Shown: in pieces, positions 34,397 through 44,038 of the stretch
Position numbering within the stretch: position 1 is the first letter of the stretch
Layout: the number at the start of each line of letters is the position of its first letter
Assembly: GCA_003058525.1 (NCBI GenBank)
Contig: QBVD01000042.1
Span: 1-64,000 of the forward strand
Direction of reading: 5' to 3'
Length of the DNA stretch: 64,000 nt
Source of the DNA: a gamma proteobacterium symbiont of Ctena orbiculata
GTDB taxonomy: Bacteria; Pseudomonadota; Gammaproteobacteria; Chromatiales; Chromatiaceae
The notes under the pieces: model-generated
What the model was told of the DNA's origin: nothing
What the model saw: only the letters and a program-made list of their open reading frames with translations
Database searches by the model: none
Translations under genes and position numbers: made by a program

Positions 34397-35173
34397 CTAG
34401 ACTGCTGGGCCCATACCAGGCATGTAACAGAGAGAAACCTCTTCTTTTAGGGCATTGGGCTTCATTCTCTCTTCTATCTCTTCCCGTGACGGTCTGGGCT
34501 GATCGATCACGATTGCCAAAAGATCCCTCAACTCCTCGCAATAGGCGGCCGTCAATAAGCCAACAGCGGCAAAATATGGGGTTGCACACCGGCTTGCCAC
34601 CCGATTGGAGAATTCACCCAACCAGCGCAACAGATGTTCGTCCATAAATCTTGCCGCATCCTTGAGATGCTTTTCGGACTCAGAAATCGAGAATAGGTGG
34701 GAAACAAACTGAAGCTGCAAAACCAGATCATCATCGGGCCTGATACGCCAGTTTTCCACCATAAGACCATAGATTTCATACCAGGCCCTTACCTGAAACA
34801 TACTCTCTTGACAGGTAAGCTGTTCTTCATCCAGCCAGACCGATTCCAGCGGTGATGCCTGCAGGCTATGGTTCAGATAAATGTCAGCGTAATCTGCCGC
34901 CAACAGATCGAGGAAGTCATCATCGATTGTATCGGGCAACGACTCAACCACTCGCCCCATCAAGTCAATCGCATCGACGCCCTCTTCTGTGACCAGTTTC
35001 AATCCCATAGAGTACGGGAAGTTACAGTCACGTAAAGCCTCGAGAATCTTGCAGTCCGGCTCTTTCACATGGAGCAGTGCAAGCATCTCCAGGTCATCGG
35101 CAACCGCCTGATAGAAAGTCTGTAATAGTTTAACGCTCGACTTGTCGCGCAGGTCCAACGGTTTCCCCATCAC
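34397..35173 (-). CDS. TorD/DmsD-family molybdoenzyme chaperone
   Basis: This 258-residue all-helical protein contains the family stretch SPLESVWLDEEQLTCQESMFQVRAWYEIYGL, broken here for length, with FVSHLFSI. TorD-type proteins bind the Tat signal peptide of the catalytic subunit in the cytoplasm until the molybdenum cofactor is inserted. The start overlaps the stop codon of the Fe-S subunit gene by 4 bases, so they are translationally coupled. Its presence fits the Tat signal seen on the catalytic subunit. Confidence 0.8.
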   Translation of the reverse strand: MMGKPLDLRDKSSVKLLQTFYQAVADDLEMLALLHVKEPDCKILEALRDCNFPYSMGLKLVTEEGVDAIDLMGRVVESLPDTIDDDFLDLLAADYADIYLNHSLQASPLESVWLDEEQLTCQESMFQVRAWYEIYGLMVENWRIRPDDDLVLQLQFVSHLFSISESEKHLKDAARFMDEHLLRWLGEFSNRVASRCATPYFAAVGLLTAAYCEELRDLLAIVIDQPRPSREEIEERMKPNALKEEVSLCYMPGMGPAV

Positions 35174-35835
35174 TTGACCTTCCCTTTGCTGTGAGCGACA
35201 AAGCCGATTGAGGGCTTGGTCAACTCGATGTTCGACATGTTCTTTACCTGTCGGGATACCTTGTCGTTGGGACCAATCGCCACCGTCTCCAATGCACCAT
35301 TCCAGATCGATTCTATTGGACCAATATCCAAAACACGCATCATACAGGCCATGACACAGTAGGGTTTTCGTCCCGCCTCGATTTCATCCACACACATGTT
35401 GCATTTCTTTACGATGTTATCGCTTGGATCAAATTGAGGCGCACCGAAGGGACAGGCAGCTTCACAACGCCGGCAGCCGATACATAGGGTGGAGTCGATA
35501 TCGACAATGCCATCCTTCTTACGTTTGAAGAGTGCACCGGTGGGGCAAGTAGGCAGACAAGCAGGCGATTCACAGTGGTTGCAGGACATATTGACCTTAT
35601 AGGCAAACACATCCGGGTACTTTCCACCCTCGATATATTGTACACGCCTGAATCTTGGTCCGGCTGCTAATCCATTTTTATCCTTACAGGCTATTTCACA
35701 GGCCCGACAGCCAATACAATCAACATTATTATGTATAAATCCCAACTGCATGTCGGGAACCACCGGCGTATAAGTTTGGCGCTTACGGCGTTTTACCGCT
35801 TCCTTTATCCTGGCCTTCTCTTTTTTAACAGACAT
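35170..35835 (-). CDS. dmsB: DmsB-like four-cluster iron-sulfur subunit
   Basis: This protein has about 221 residues. Four cluster motifs: CIGCRACEIACK, CNHCESPACLPTCP, CIGCRRCEAACPFG and CNMCVDEIEAG...CVMACM, the DmsB/NrfC pattern. It carries electrons to the catalytic subunit and would be co-exported by it. The start is the ATG preceded by GGAGG at good spacing; a TTG five codons upstream is part of the ribosome binding site. The gene is 17 bases after the catalytic subunit gene. A DmsC-type membrane anchor gene is absent from the cluster. Confidence 0.85.
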   Translation of the reverse strand: MSVKKEKARIKEAVKRRKRQTYTPVVPDMQLGFIHNNVDCIGCRACEIACKDKNGLAAGPRFRRVQYIEGGKYPDVFAYKVNMSCNHCESPACLPTCPTGALFKRKKDGIVDIDSTLCIGCRRCEAACPFGAPQFDPSDNIVKKCNMCVDEIEAGRKPYCVMACMMRVLDIGPIESIWNGALETVAIGPNDKVSRQVKNMSNIELTKPSIGFVAHSKGKVK

Positions 35836-35852
35836 AAGTCTCTCCTCCAAGA

Positions 35853-38417
35853 TTAAAGGTCACGCCTGAAAACATGGGCACGAGAAGTTGCCAGTTTGTC
35901 CCAGCCAGGTCGATGTTCAAGATCCGTCTTTTTGATATCGCACAACACGGTGTTGTATGCGAATGCCCCCGCAGGACTAGGCTCATCCAATGTCAGCATG
36001 TCCGGATTACCTGCCCTGTCCACACCGTTTTCATCCAGGTCAATCCACACCCCCTCATGCAGCACAGCCACACCGGGCATGCATCGTTCCGTTACATAGA
36101 CTGGTACCACAACCTTGCCGCGCTCGTTCCAAATCTCGACTGTGTCACCGGTTTTGATGCCCAGTTTTTTTGCATCGGAGGCATTCATGGTCACTTCCTG
36201 CTCATAGGTCTCGCGCAGCCAACTGCAGTTATTGAAAATAGAATGCGTCCGCCATCGTGGGTGAGGAGAAATAAGATGAAACGGATATTTAGCTGTCTTG
36301 GGACTGTTCAATGACTCCCACGGCTCGATCCACTTCGGTATGTAGGGTATTTCATAACCGTACATGGTCCGTTTCCAGTCGGTGATCTGCGCCAGCTGTG
36401 TGGCGAGAATTTCAATCTTGCCGGAGGGAGTCTGGAACGGTGTGCCGTTCTCTATTTGATCCCTGAACGCTACGTGTGGTTGGTCGAATGTAAACTTGTA
36501 GACGCCTCTCTGCTTGAACTCTTCCCAGGACATATCCACATGCTGATGATGCATGACCTTTTGTTCCCACCACTCTCTCAGGTAGGCCTCGTCCACATGG
36601 TCATTGACATGGAAATAGTCACGATTCGCCTTCGGATTGAACGCCTGACCGAAAACATCGCCACCGATTCGATAGGCTAGTTCAGTGAAGACCTGGAAAT
36701 CGGTCTTCGACTCACCCATAGGCTCGATGACTTTCGGGCGGTGAATGTAGTAATGGCCTTTGTACCAAGGCAACGCCACATCGTGCCGTTCGAAGTGGGT
36801 CGCAATGGGCAGTAGGATATCGGCATAGAGGCCGGAAGGCGTAATGGTTGAATCCATGCAAACCACAAGCTCCAGCTTATTGATCGCCTCAATCTCTTTA
36901 TTGATATTAGTCAGTTGGTTGAACCAATCGGATCCCTGCCAAAAGATACCCTTGATATTGGGTATCTGCCCATCTGTATTGTCCTCCCTCTGCCAAAGGC
37001 CTATCTCTTCCCGTTTTACATTGGGGTAGTTGAGCACACAATGCGCCCAACGGTCCGATTTAATGGACTGAAACCAGATATTGGAATATTGATCATAGGG
37101 ATAAGCCACCGCTTCGGCATGCCAGGCTTTGCCGACACCTTCGGCGCAACCGCCTAGATTACCGATATTGCCGGTCATCGCCTGGAGTGCTGCCGCCATA
37201 CGATTGTACTGTTCACCGTAGGCGTTTCTTCCTGGTGACCAGGATGCCTTCAGCGCGGCCGGCTTGGTCCTGGCGTACATATCCGCCAACTTGACAATAT
37301 CCTTCGCCGGCACACCGCAGATCCTGGACGCCCACTCCGGAGTTTTTGCCTCACCGTCATATTTGCCCAGGATATAATCTTTGAAATTTTCTTTATCCTT
37401 CGCCCATTCCGGCATGGTCCCCGCATCCATGCCTTGACAGAATTGATCGATGAAGGCTTGATCATGCAGGTTATTGGTAAAGATGTAGTGGGCCATGCCC
37501 GCCATCATTGCCGCATCGGTATTCGGACGGATGGGTATCCACCAGGCATCGTAGGCGGCGGCAGAGTCGGTATACTGCGGATCAACCAAAACAAACTTAC
37601 AACCGCGTTGTTTTGCCATGCGCATATACATGAAGGTGTTGCCACCGTGGAATGTATAGGCGGGATTCCAACCCCACATGATCATTAGTTTAGAGTGAGC
37701 AAAAGCATCGTCTTCATTCCCATCCTCGATGGTGCCGAAGGTCATACGAGAACTGAAGGTGGTACCTTGATAAGAGGGCACCGACCAGGAACTGGTGCGG
37801 CAGCCAAACATTCCGAGGAAGCGACCCAACAAGCCTTCAATCTGGTCAGACTTGTGTAACACCCCATATGAAGCGCCGGCATAACTCTGATCCACCAAGG
37901 CAGTGGGACCATAGGTATTCTTAAGGTGGACCATCTTGTTGGCCACAAAATCAAGGGCCTCATCCCATGAAATGCGCTTGAATTTTCCTTCACCCCGCTC
38001 GCCCACACGCATCATCGGGTAGAGCAGCCGTTCCGCCGAATAGAGCCGTTGGCGATAGGAGCGCCCCCTGAGGCAGGCCCTCAGTTGCGGCTCATCATTA
38101 TCGTCCTTTCCGAAATAACCGCCGCGCTGATACCGTCCATCGTCAGTCGAAAGGCGCACGATGACATCCTTCCATTTATGCGCGACAAGCATATGGCGCG
38201 AACCGCAATTATGTGCGCAACTGGTCACCACCGTCTCGAGTTGATCGTCGGTCGGATAGGGTTCGTAAGCAAACGCCTTGGCCTCTTTTGCGGTCTTCAA
38301 TTCCACCAAGCCTCCGGCAGCCAAAGTCGCACTGCCTGCCGCAGCAGACTTCAGAAATGAACGCCTGGAGAGATTCAAACGCTCATGTAGATTCTTTTTC
38401 AGATTATCGATACTCAT
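35853..38417 (-). CDS. dmsA: DmsA-like Tat-exported molybdopterin oxidoreductase catalytic subunit
   Basis: This 854-residue protein begins with a Tat signal (LSRRSFLKSAAAG, residues 16-28), so the enzyme is periplasmic. It follows DmsA closely: CLRGRS (115-120), GEGKFKRISWDEA, DPQYTDSAAAYDAWWIPIRP and the KTPEWASRICGVP block. The likely molybdenum ligand is Ser215 (VPSYQG), by alignment with the DmsA GSYST site. The N-terminal cluster motif is C67-x3-C71-x3-H75-x39-C115: the third Cys of DmsA is His here, confirmed at the codon level. DmsA reduces S- and N-oxides; the substrate here could be DMSO, another sulfoxide or a different oxyanion. GAGG precedes the ATG. Confidence 0.85.
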   Translation of the reverse strand: MSIDNLKKNLHERLNLSRRSFLKSAAAGSATLAAGGLVELKTAKEAKAFAYEPYPTDDQLETVVTSCAHNCGSRHMLVAHKWKDVIVRLSTDDGRYQRGGYFGKDDNDEPQLRACLRGRSYRQRLYSAERLLYPMMRVGERGEGKFKRISWDEALDFVANKMVHLKNTYGPTALVDQSYAGASYGVLHKSDQIEGLLGRFLGMFGCRTSSWSVPSYQGTTFSSRMTFGTIEDGNEDDAFAHSKLMIMWGWNPAYTFHGGNTFMYMRMAKQRGCKFVLVDPQYTDSAAAYDAWWIPIRPNTDAAMMAGMAHYIFTNNLHDQAFIDQFCQGMDAGTMPEWAKDKENFKDYILGKYDGEAKTPEWASRICGVPAKDIVKLADMYARTKPAALKASWSPGRNAYGEQYNRMAAALQAMTGNIGNLGGCAEGVGKAWHAEAVAYPYDQYSNIWFQSIKSDRWAHCVLNYPNVKREEIGLWQREDNTDGQIPNIKGIFWQGSDWFNQLTNINKEIEAINKLELVVCMDSTITPSGLYADILLPIATHFERHDVALPWYKGHYYIHRPKVIEPMGESKTDFQVFTELAYRIGGDVFGQAFNPKANRDYFHVNDHVDEAYLREWWEQKVMHHQHVDMSWEEFKQRGVYKFTFDQPHVAFRDQIENGTPFQTPSGKIEILATQLAQITDWKRTMYGYEIPYIPKWIEPWESLNSPKTAKYPFHLISPHPRWRTHSIFNNCSWLRETYEQEVTMNASDAKKLGIKTGDTVEIWNERGKVVVPVYVTERCMPGVAVLHEGVWIDLDENGVDRAGNPDMLTLDEPSPAGAFAYNTVLCDIKKTDLEHRPGWDKLATSRAHVFRRDL

Positions 38418-38441
38418 CAGTACCTCGTTGTCGGCAATTGA

Positions 38442-39236
38442 CTATTTCGCAGCCTGCTGATTCTTAATGCGGAACCTGGGTTCCGATTCGGTCGGCCTAT
38501 CTTTGGCCCACTCCGGGGTGGTGCTCGACATACCTTTCCAGGCATGTCGGGGATAGGGATAGGCAATGCGGTACCACTGCCGCCCGCCATGACAGCCATA
38601 GCATATGTCCGGGTCCTTTTTGGCCGCTGCCTCGATGGCCTCCGCTTTCAAAAAATCGACCTGGTGCCGATTGGTGCGGATATTGGCGTGACAGAGTAAA
38701 CAGTCATTTTGAAAGAGTGCTCTCGACTCCGGCCAAGGCTTCGGCAAGCCCATCAATTTATAGGGGTTTCTCCCATGGCACATCAGACAAATCTCGGGAT
38801 TCACCGACTTACGCAGAGTCTTTTCCCGATTCGAATGATCTGGGGGTATCGTTGCTTCTTCCCTTAAGTCATTTCCCTGATGGCATGTATTGCATTTCAA
38901 GTCCATCAGCTCCTTGGCCAGGGGTGTCACCAAGTGCCGACGATGAAAGGTATCCTGTTCACCCTCATAGGTTGATAAGGTTTGATACCAGGCCAATACC
39001 TCGGAGGCCTTAACACCGGCAGGTGACTGATAAAGCAGCTTCCTGCTTATAATCTCCTGATGGCAACTGAGACACTGCTCATCGCCTGCATTATCAATAT
39101 AGGGCTTCGTGTGGATGGGGTGCCAACTAGCTCGGTCATAGTCCTTGACTGTAATATCACGGGCAAAAACCTGACCGATGGTGAGTAGCGCCATCGACAG
39201 TAGCAACGGAATAAGGAGCCTGATACCCAAAGTCAT
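38442..39236 (-). CDS. Periplasmic pentahaem cytochrome c
   Basis: This 264-residue protein has a signal peptide (LLIPLLLSMALLTIGQVFA) and five CXXCH sites: CLSCH, CNTCH, CLMCH, CLLCH and CYGCH. No membrane anchor is visible after the signal. It lies 24 bases upstream of the catalytic subunit gene, so it is almost certainly its electron partner, taking the place of the DmsC quinol-oxidising subunit. Direction of electron flow is not determined by sequence. I do not recognise a named family. Confidence 0.85.
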   Translation of the reverse strand: MTLGIRLLIPLLLSMALLTIGQVFARDITVKDYDRASWHPIHTKPYIDNAGDEQCLSCHQEIISRKLLYQSPAGVKASEVLAWYQTLSTYEGEQDTFHRRHLVTPLAKELMDLKCNTCHQGNDLREEATIPPDHSNREKTLRKSVNPEICLMCHGRNPYKLMGLPKPWPESRALFQNDCLLCHANIRTNRHQVDFLKAEAIEAAAKKDPDICYGCHGGRQWYRIAYPYPRHAWKGMSSTTPEWAKDRPTESEPRFRIKNQQAAK

Positions 39237-39362
39237 TTCATCTCCCTCATCTGAAGCGATCAGATATTATTTCAATAGGGGAATCTGCTTAAGAAGAGGG
39301 CGCTTCCCTGCGCCCCATGACGTCCTTGAATTACATCCTATTCACAAAGCGGACGGAGCCGA

Positions 39363-40409
<1,047 letters not shown>

Positions 40410-40515
40410 AATTGTTTGCCTCACGTTGTAGTAAATATTTTCTCCCAATTCGGGGCCGTTAATCGGTCATCCGCCTGAACCAGCAGATAATCCTGACCCC
40501 CTATTTATGCCAACA

Positions 40516-40800
40516 CTACTGATGCCATTGTCGAATATCGTATCTACCCTTCATGCCGGGTTGATTGAAAGGCGTGTGCCAATTTCCTTGGTTGTCAAGG
40601 AAGTAGAGACTTTTGGGATAGGGTTGTTGCACACCAGTCAAGGAAGATTGATACCAGACCTTGTCTCGCATCACCCATTCAATGACAGGCGCATCAACAG
40701 GCCGTTTGGAAGGCTCTACCCCAGCTATGGGATAGTCAGCCATGAGATGTGACGACAGTAGCATCAACGCACCACAGCCGGCAGACAGAAACAACCGCAT
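40516..40800 (-). CDS. Small secreted protein, first gene after a sigma-54 promoter
   Basis: This 94-residue protein has a signal peptide (LFLSAGCGALMLLSSHLMA). The mature part of about 73 residues has no Cys and is rich in aromatic residues and Pro (YPIAGVEPSKRPVDAP, VWYQSSLTGVQQPYPKSLYFL, GNWHTPFNQPGMKGRYDIR). I do not recognise it. GGAGG precedes the ATG. It is about 50 bases downstream of the predicted transcription start, and the Met-rich gene follows after 106 bases on the same strand, so the two are probably co-expressed. Confidence 0.7.
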   Translation of the reverse strand: MRLFLSAGCGALMLLSSHLMADYPIAGVEPSKRPVDAPVIEWVMRDKVWYQSSLTGVQQPYPKSLYFLDNQGNWHTPFNQPGMKGRYDIRQWHQ

Positions 40801-40860
40801 TCCAACACCCTCCTCGATTTATCTTTGTAGTATCAGTACAGGTTGGCACCACAAACCCAG

Positions 40861-40875
40861 GCAACAGCTGTGCCA
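40861..40875 (-). promoter_or_regulatory. Sigma-54 promoter for the Met-rich/DmsA-like operon
   Basis: On the minus strand the sequence is TGGCACAGCTGTTGC, a perfect match to TGGCAC-N5-TTGC with the invariant GG (-24) and GC (-12) at correct spacing. The predicted transcription start is near 40849, upstream of the gene at 40800. A sigma-54 activator is encoded at 44035-45402. Confidence 0.8.
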
Positions 40876-40964
40876 TTGTGCCGGTTCGATCTCTTTTCCC
40901 TTGTTTTACAATGATTTTTTCACCAGCACCTATACATACATGCCGGATGGGATATCGGATAGCA

Positions 40965-40977
40965 TGACGTTCTGTCA
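40965..40977. promoter_or_regulatory. TGAC-N5-GTCA palindrome, putative enhancer site 1
   Basis: TGACGTTCTGTCA is centred about 122 bases upstream of the predicted sigma-54 transcription start, a normal distance for an NtrC-type activator site. The same pattern recurs at 41120 and 42101. Confidence 0.6.
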
Positions 40978-41119
40978 GGCTGATTGAAGTTGATACTTTG
41001 CCTGTCTCAGGGATGCGGCCGGAAGATTTTCATGGGCGCGGAATTTAAGTCATATTTTTCATTTGGTTAGAAACAATATCCAACTGACTACCGCAGTATT
41101 TAACGTTATTGCGCTTGAC

Positions 41120-41132
41120 TGACATTTCGTCA
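41120..41132. promoter_or_regulatory. TGAC-N5-GTCA palindrome, putative enhancer site 2
   Basis: TGACATTTCGTCA is centred about 277 bases upstream of the predicted sigma-54 start. It fits a second, distal activator site. Confidence 0.55.
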
Positions 41133-41171
41133 TACAAGGTATGACTGATGCTTGCATCCGTCGTATCACAG

Positions 41172-41195
41172 AGTGGAGGTCAATAGAGACCTCCA
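41172..41195 (-). terminator. Hairpin downstream of the 41222-41980 gene
   Basis: A perfect 9-base stem (GTGGAGGTC / GACCTCCAC) with a 6-base loop starts 26 bases after the stop codon of the minus-strand gene. There is no strong T-tract, so termination may be weak. Confidence 0.5.
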
Positions 41196-41221
41196 CCCAC
41201 AGACCCGGGCCAAACGGTCAA

Positions 41222-41980
41222 CTAAAAGATACGTATGACACCACCATCCGATACACGAATCGCCAGCTGATACTTCAATCGATATGGCTCGGAATCACCG
41301 ACCACACTGACCAGATAGACACGATTAATCTTACGAATCCTACCAACCTGCAGGCCAGACTCCTGGGTGGTGTCTATCCATCGTTTTGTGAGTTCATGTA
41401 CCTCCGACCACTCATCAAGAGGCAGTACGCCAGGGTCAAGTTGAAAATAGTCAATACGGCATTCAGCCATATTAGCCGTTGCATCCACGGTCATTGACTG
41501 GTTTGTGGATGGCAACTCCACTGGATGAAACAGCAGCGCCCCGCTTTCATCCCTTTCAATATGCCAGTATTCGAAGCCTTTTAAATTTGCCGGTAATGTC
41601 ACGGAGCCACTCTCAACAGTTTGAGTTGCCGTTTCTGCCGGCGCATCACCCGTATCGCCCGGCCGCAGAATCAATGTGCCGTCACTGTCCCATTCAACCT
41701 GCCATCCGCGCTCCTGCAGCGCATTGCCAAATTGTCTGATCTTCGGCAATTCAGCTTCAGGTGACTGATTGTCAGTTGCCGGCTGTTTTACAGGTTGGCG
41801 ATAGATAACACTGCCATCCGCGGAGATGTACTCTTGCCACCCTTGAAGAAGCAGCGACTCACGCAGTGACTGAGAGAGGGTAACTCCCTGTTCTGCCAAG
41901 CCTGCTGTGGGTATTGACAGTGCAAGCCACAACAGATGAACGCTGATGCAACGATATCGACTGTTTCTGTTTTTTTTCAC
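41222..41980 (-). CDS. Secreted protein of unknown function under a second sigma-54 promoter
   Basis: This 252-residue protein starts at GTG with GGAGGAG upstream. A signal peptide (LLWLALSIPTAGLA) is followed by two similar modules, each with a LQGWQEYISADGSVIYRQP / LQERGWQVEWDSDGTLILRP pattern, so the protein contains an internal repeat. A C-terminal half follows (ECRIDYFQLDPGVLPLDEWSEVHELTKRW). No cofactor motif is visible. It is the only gene between the two-component genes and the Met-rich operon and has its own promoter, so it is probably a regulon member. Function unknown. Confidence 0.65.
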   Translation of the reverse strand: MKKNRNSRYRCISVHLLWLALSIPTAGLAEQGVTLSQSLRESLLLQGWQEYISADGSVIYRQPVKQPATDNQSPEAELPKIRQFGNALQERGWQVEWDSDGTLILRPGDTGDAPAETATQTVESGSVTLPANLKGFEYWHIERDESGALLFHPVELPSTNQSMTVDATANMAECRIDYFQLDPGVLPLDEWSEVHELTKRWIDTTQESGLQVGRIRKINRVYLVSVVGDSEPYRLKYQLAIRVSDGGVIRIF

Positions 41981-42028
41981 TTTCGGGACTCCTCCGATTT
42001 GTGTAATCCACTGAATCCAGGATTATTC

Positions 42029-42043
42029 AGCAAAACATGCGCC
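42029..42043 (-). promoter_or_regulatory. Sigma-54 promoter for the 41980 gene
   Basis: The minus strand reads TGGCGCATGTTTTGC: TGGCGC-N5-TTGC with invariant GG and GC at correct spacing. The predicted start is near 42017, giving a leader of about 37 bases before the GTG at 41980. Confidence 0.7.
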
Positions 42044-42100
42044 AAGAGTTCATTTACGGGGCATGGATCCGCAAAAAAGGTCGATTCCTCATCTGCAACC

Positions 42101-42113
42101 TGACAAAATGTCA
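42101..42113. promoter_or_regulatory. TGAC-N5-GTCA palindrome, putative enhancer site 3
   Basis: This lies within the perfect palindrome CTGACAAAATGTCAG (42100-42114). It is centred about 90 bases upstream of the predicted sigma-54 start at 42017 and 72 bases before the kinase gene start, so it could serve activation of the first and autoregulation of the second. Confidence 0.65.
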
Positions 42114-42178
42114 GGAAAAATGGCTGCTTTTGGCATTAAAATCTAAGCAGTTGACACTGAAAATCTGAACCGTCATAA

Positions 42179-44038
42179 ATGATGAACTGGATAGCCAACA
42201 GCCTGAATCGGAAATTCATCCTTGGCACCACTTCCGGTCTTGCCATCAGCTCCCTGGTCTTTCTCCTACTCTATATTTCCCTCTACCAGTCTGAACTGGA
42301 GGGAGAACGCGCGCACACAGCCAACCAGGTCAACAATCTGCTGCAGGTCTCATTGGAAAACGCCATGCTTAAGCGGGACTTGCCTGGTTTGAGCAAAATG
42401 GTAAAAAAACTGGGAAAGCAGGAGGGCATCGTATCCGTATTCATTACCAACCCTGGCGGTGAAATCAGGTTCAGTAGCAGAGTGGGCGACTTTGGCAAAC
42501 AATTGGCCAATCCCTACCGTGCCACATCCCTCACAACCCAATTCCTCGAAGACAGCGATGGACAGGAAATCCTGCGCAGCATCAATCCGGTACACAACAA
42601 AGCACCTTGTAAGGAGTGTCACGGACCTGCAGAGAAAAATCCCATCAATGGCATCCTGTACGTGGATTACGATGCCGTGCCGATCAGAAACAGGGTTCGT
42701 GACACCACCCTGATGCTGATGGGGGCTGGCGCGCTGATCGTCATCCTGAACCTGATTGGAGGCTGGTGGTTCATCCATGCCTACATCCTCAGACCAGTAA
42801 ACCATCTAACCCATGCAAGTAGAGAGTTGACCCACGGCAATCTAGAATCCCGCGTCTCAATGCGGGGTACCGATGAACTCTCGAAGTTGGGTGACACATT
42901 CGATCTAATGGCTGAAAGGTTGCAGGAGAAACTGCTTGAACTGGAAGAACAGAAAGGTTTTTTACAGGCGCTTGTGGACGCCGTTCCTGACGGTATCAGA
43001 ATTATCGACGATGAGTTCAAAATCGTATTGACCAACAAAGCCTATCGAGAGCAACACAAACTGCCGCAAACGACAGAAGTCGGAAACAACTGCTACGCAC
43101 TCACACATAAAACAACCAAGCCCTGCCCACCTACTCTGATCACATGCCCGGTTCATGAAATCCTGCAGCACAAAAAGCCGATCAAAGTGGTGCATCAACA
43201 CCATCGTTCCGATCAATCAACCTTTGAGGTTGAAATTTTCGCAGCACCCATGGAAATAAAGCGAGGCAGGCGTGAAACAACCCTGATCGTCGAGTCGATC
43301 AGGGATCTTGCAAAAGAGGTTAAATATTCCCAGGAACAGAAACTCTCTGAATTGGGACGACTGGCAACCGGCGTGGCCCATGAGATCCATAACCCACTCG
43401 CATCTGTCAAACTGGCCCTGGATGCCACGAAAAACGCGCTTATTGCCGATAATGACTATACGGATGGTGTCATGCAGCATTTCGAACTTATCGACGACGA
43501 GATCAACACCTGTATCGAGATCACCGGAAAGTTGCTCAAACTAGGCTCACCTCCCCCTGAAAGCCTTGAGTTGGTCGATGTCAATAACGCCCTGCATGAG
43601 ACACTAAGCCTATTACAATGGCAGGCCGACCAGTTGCATATTACTGTTGAAGAGAGATATAAAATCGATCTGCTTCGTACTCTGGCATCGGATAGTGAAA
43701 TCAGAATGGTTGCGCTTAACCTGGCACAAAATGCGTTTCATGCAATGCCTGAAGGCGGGATATTGACCGTTTCCAGTTTTTCCGACGGTAAAAAGATTTT
43801 GCTGCAGTTTTCCGATACCGGCGCCGGTATCCGCGCCAAAGACCTGCCATATATATTCGATCCCTTTTTCAGCCGTCGCGCTGACGATGTTAAAGGAACC
43901 GGTCTTGGCCTTTCAATCAGTCTAGCCATCGTAGAAAAATATGGTGGAACGATAAGAGTTGAGAGTGAATTTTCCGCTGGCAGCGTCTTTACAATCGAAC
44001 TGCCGGATGCCGCGCATGAACTAGAGGTAAAGACATGA
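42179..44038 (+). CDS. Membrane histidine kinase with a periplasmic c-type haem motif
   Basis: In this 619-residue protein TM1 (about 13-35) and TM2 (about 178-200) bound a periplasmic sensor that contains C144-K-E-C-H148, a CXXCH haem c site. HAMP (201-255) follows. A PAS domain (about 262-370) carries Cys305, Cys316 and Cys323 in a CYALTH...PC...C pattern. The phospho-acceptor is His401 (GVAHEIHNPLASV), and the ATPase boxes are DTGAGI and GTGLGLS. A covalent haem suggests sensing of redox state, oxygen, NO or CO in the periplasm (inference). The gene overlaps its partner regulator by 4 bases. It is divergent from the sigma-54 regulon. Confidence 0.85.
   Translation: MMNWIANSLNRKFILGTTSGLAISSLVFLLLYISLYQSELEGERAHTANQVNNLLQVSLENAMLKRDLPGLSKMVKKLGKQEGIVSVFITNPGGEIRFSSRVGDFGKQLANPYRATSLTTQFLEDSDGQEILRSINPVHNKAPCKECHGPAEKNPINGILYVDYDAVPIRNRVRDTTLMLMGAGALIVILNLIGGWWFIHAYILRPVNHLTHASRELTHGNLESRVSMRGTDELSKLGDTFDLMAERLQEKLLELEEQKGFLQALVDAVPDGIRIIDDEFKIVLTNKAYREQHKLPQTTEVGNNCYALTHKTTKPCPPTLITCPVHEILQHKKPIKVVHQHHRSDQSTFEVEIFAAPMEIKRGRRETTLIVESIRDLAKEVKYSQEQKLSELGRLATGVAHEIHNPLASVKLALDATKNALIADNDYTDGVMQHFELIDDEINTCIEITGKLLKLGSPPPESLELVDVNNALHETLSLLQWQADQLHITVEERYKIDLLRTLASDSEIRMVALNLAQNAFHAMPEGGILTVSSFSDGKKILLQFSDTGAGIRAKDLPYIFDPFFSRRADDVKGTGLGLSISLAIVEKYGGTIRVESEFSAGSVFTIELPDAAHELEVKT

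Noticed and set aside
40852..40866. Plus-strand TGGCAC near 40844 as a second sigma-54 promoter
   Set aside because: No GC occurs at the required distance after the GG, so the -12 element is missing.
42151..42179. TTGACA-N17-CATAAA as a promoter for the kinase gene
   Set aside because: The -10 match is weak and would place the transcript start at or after the ATG, requiring a leaderless message; unsupported.
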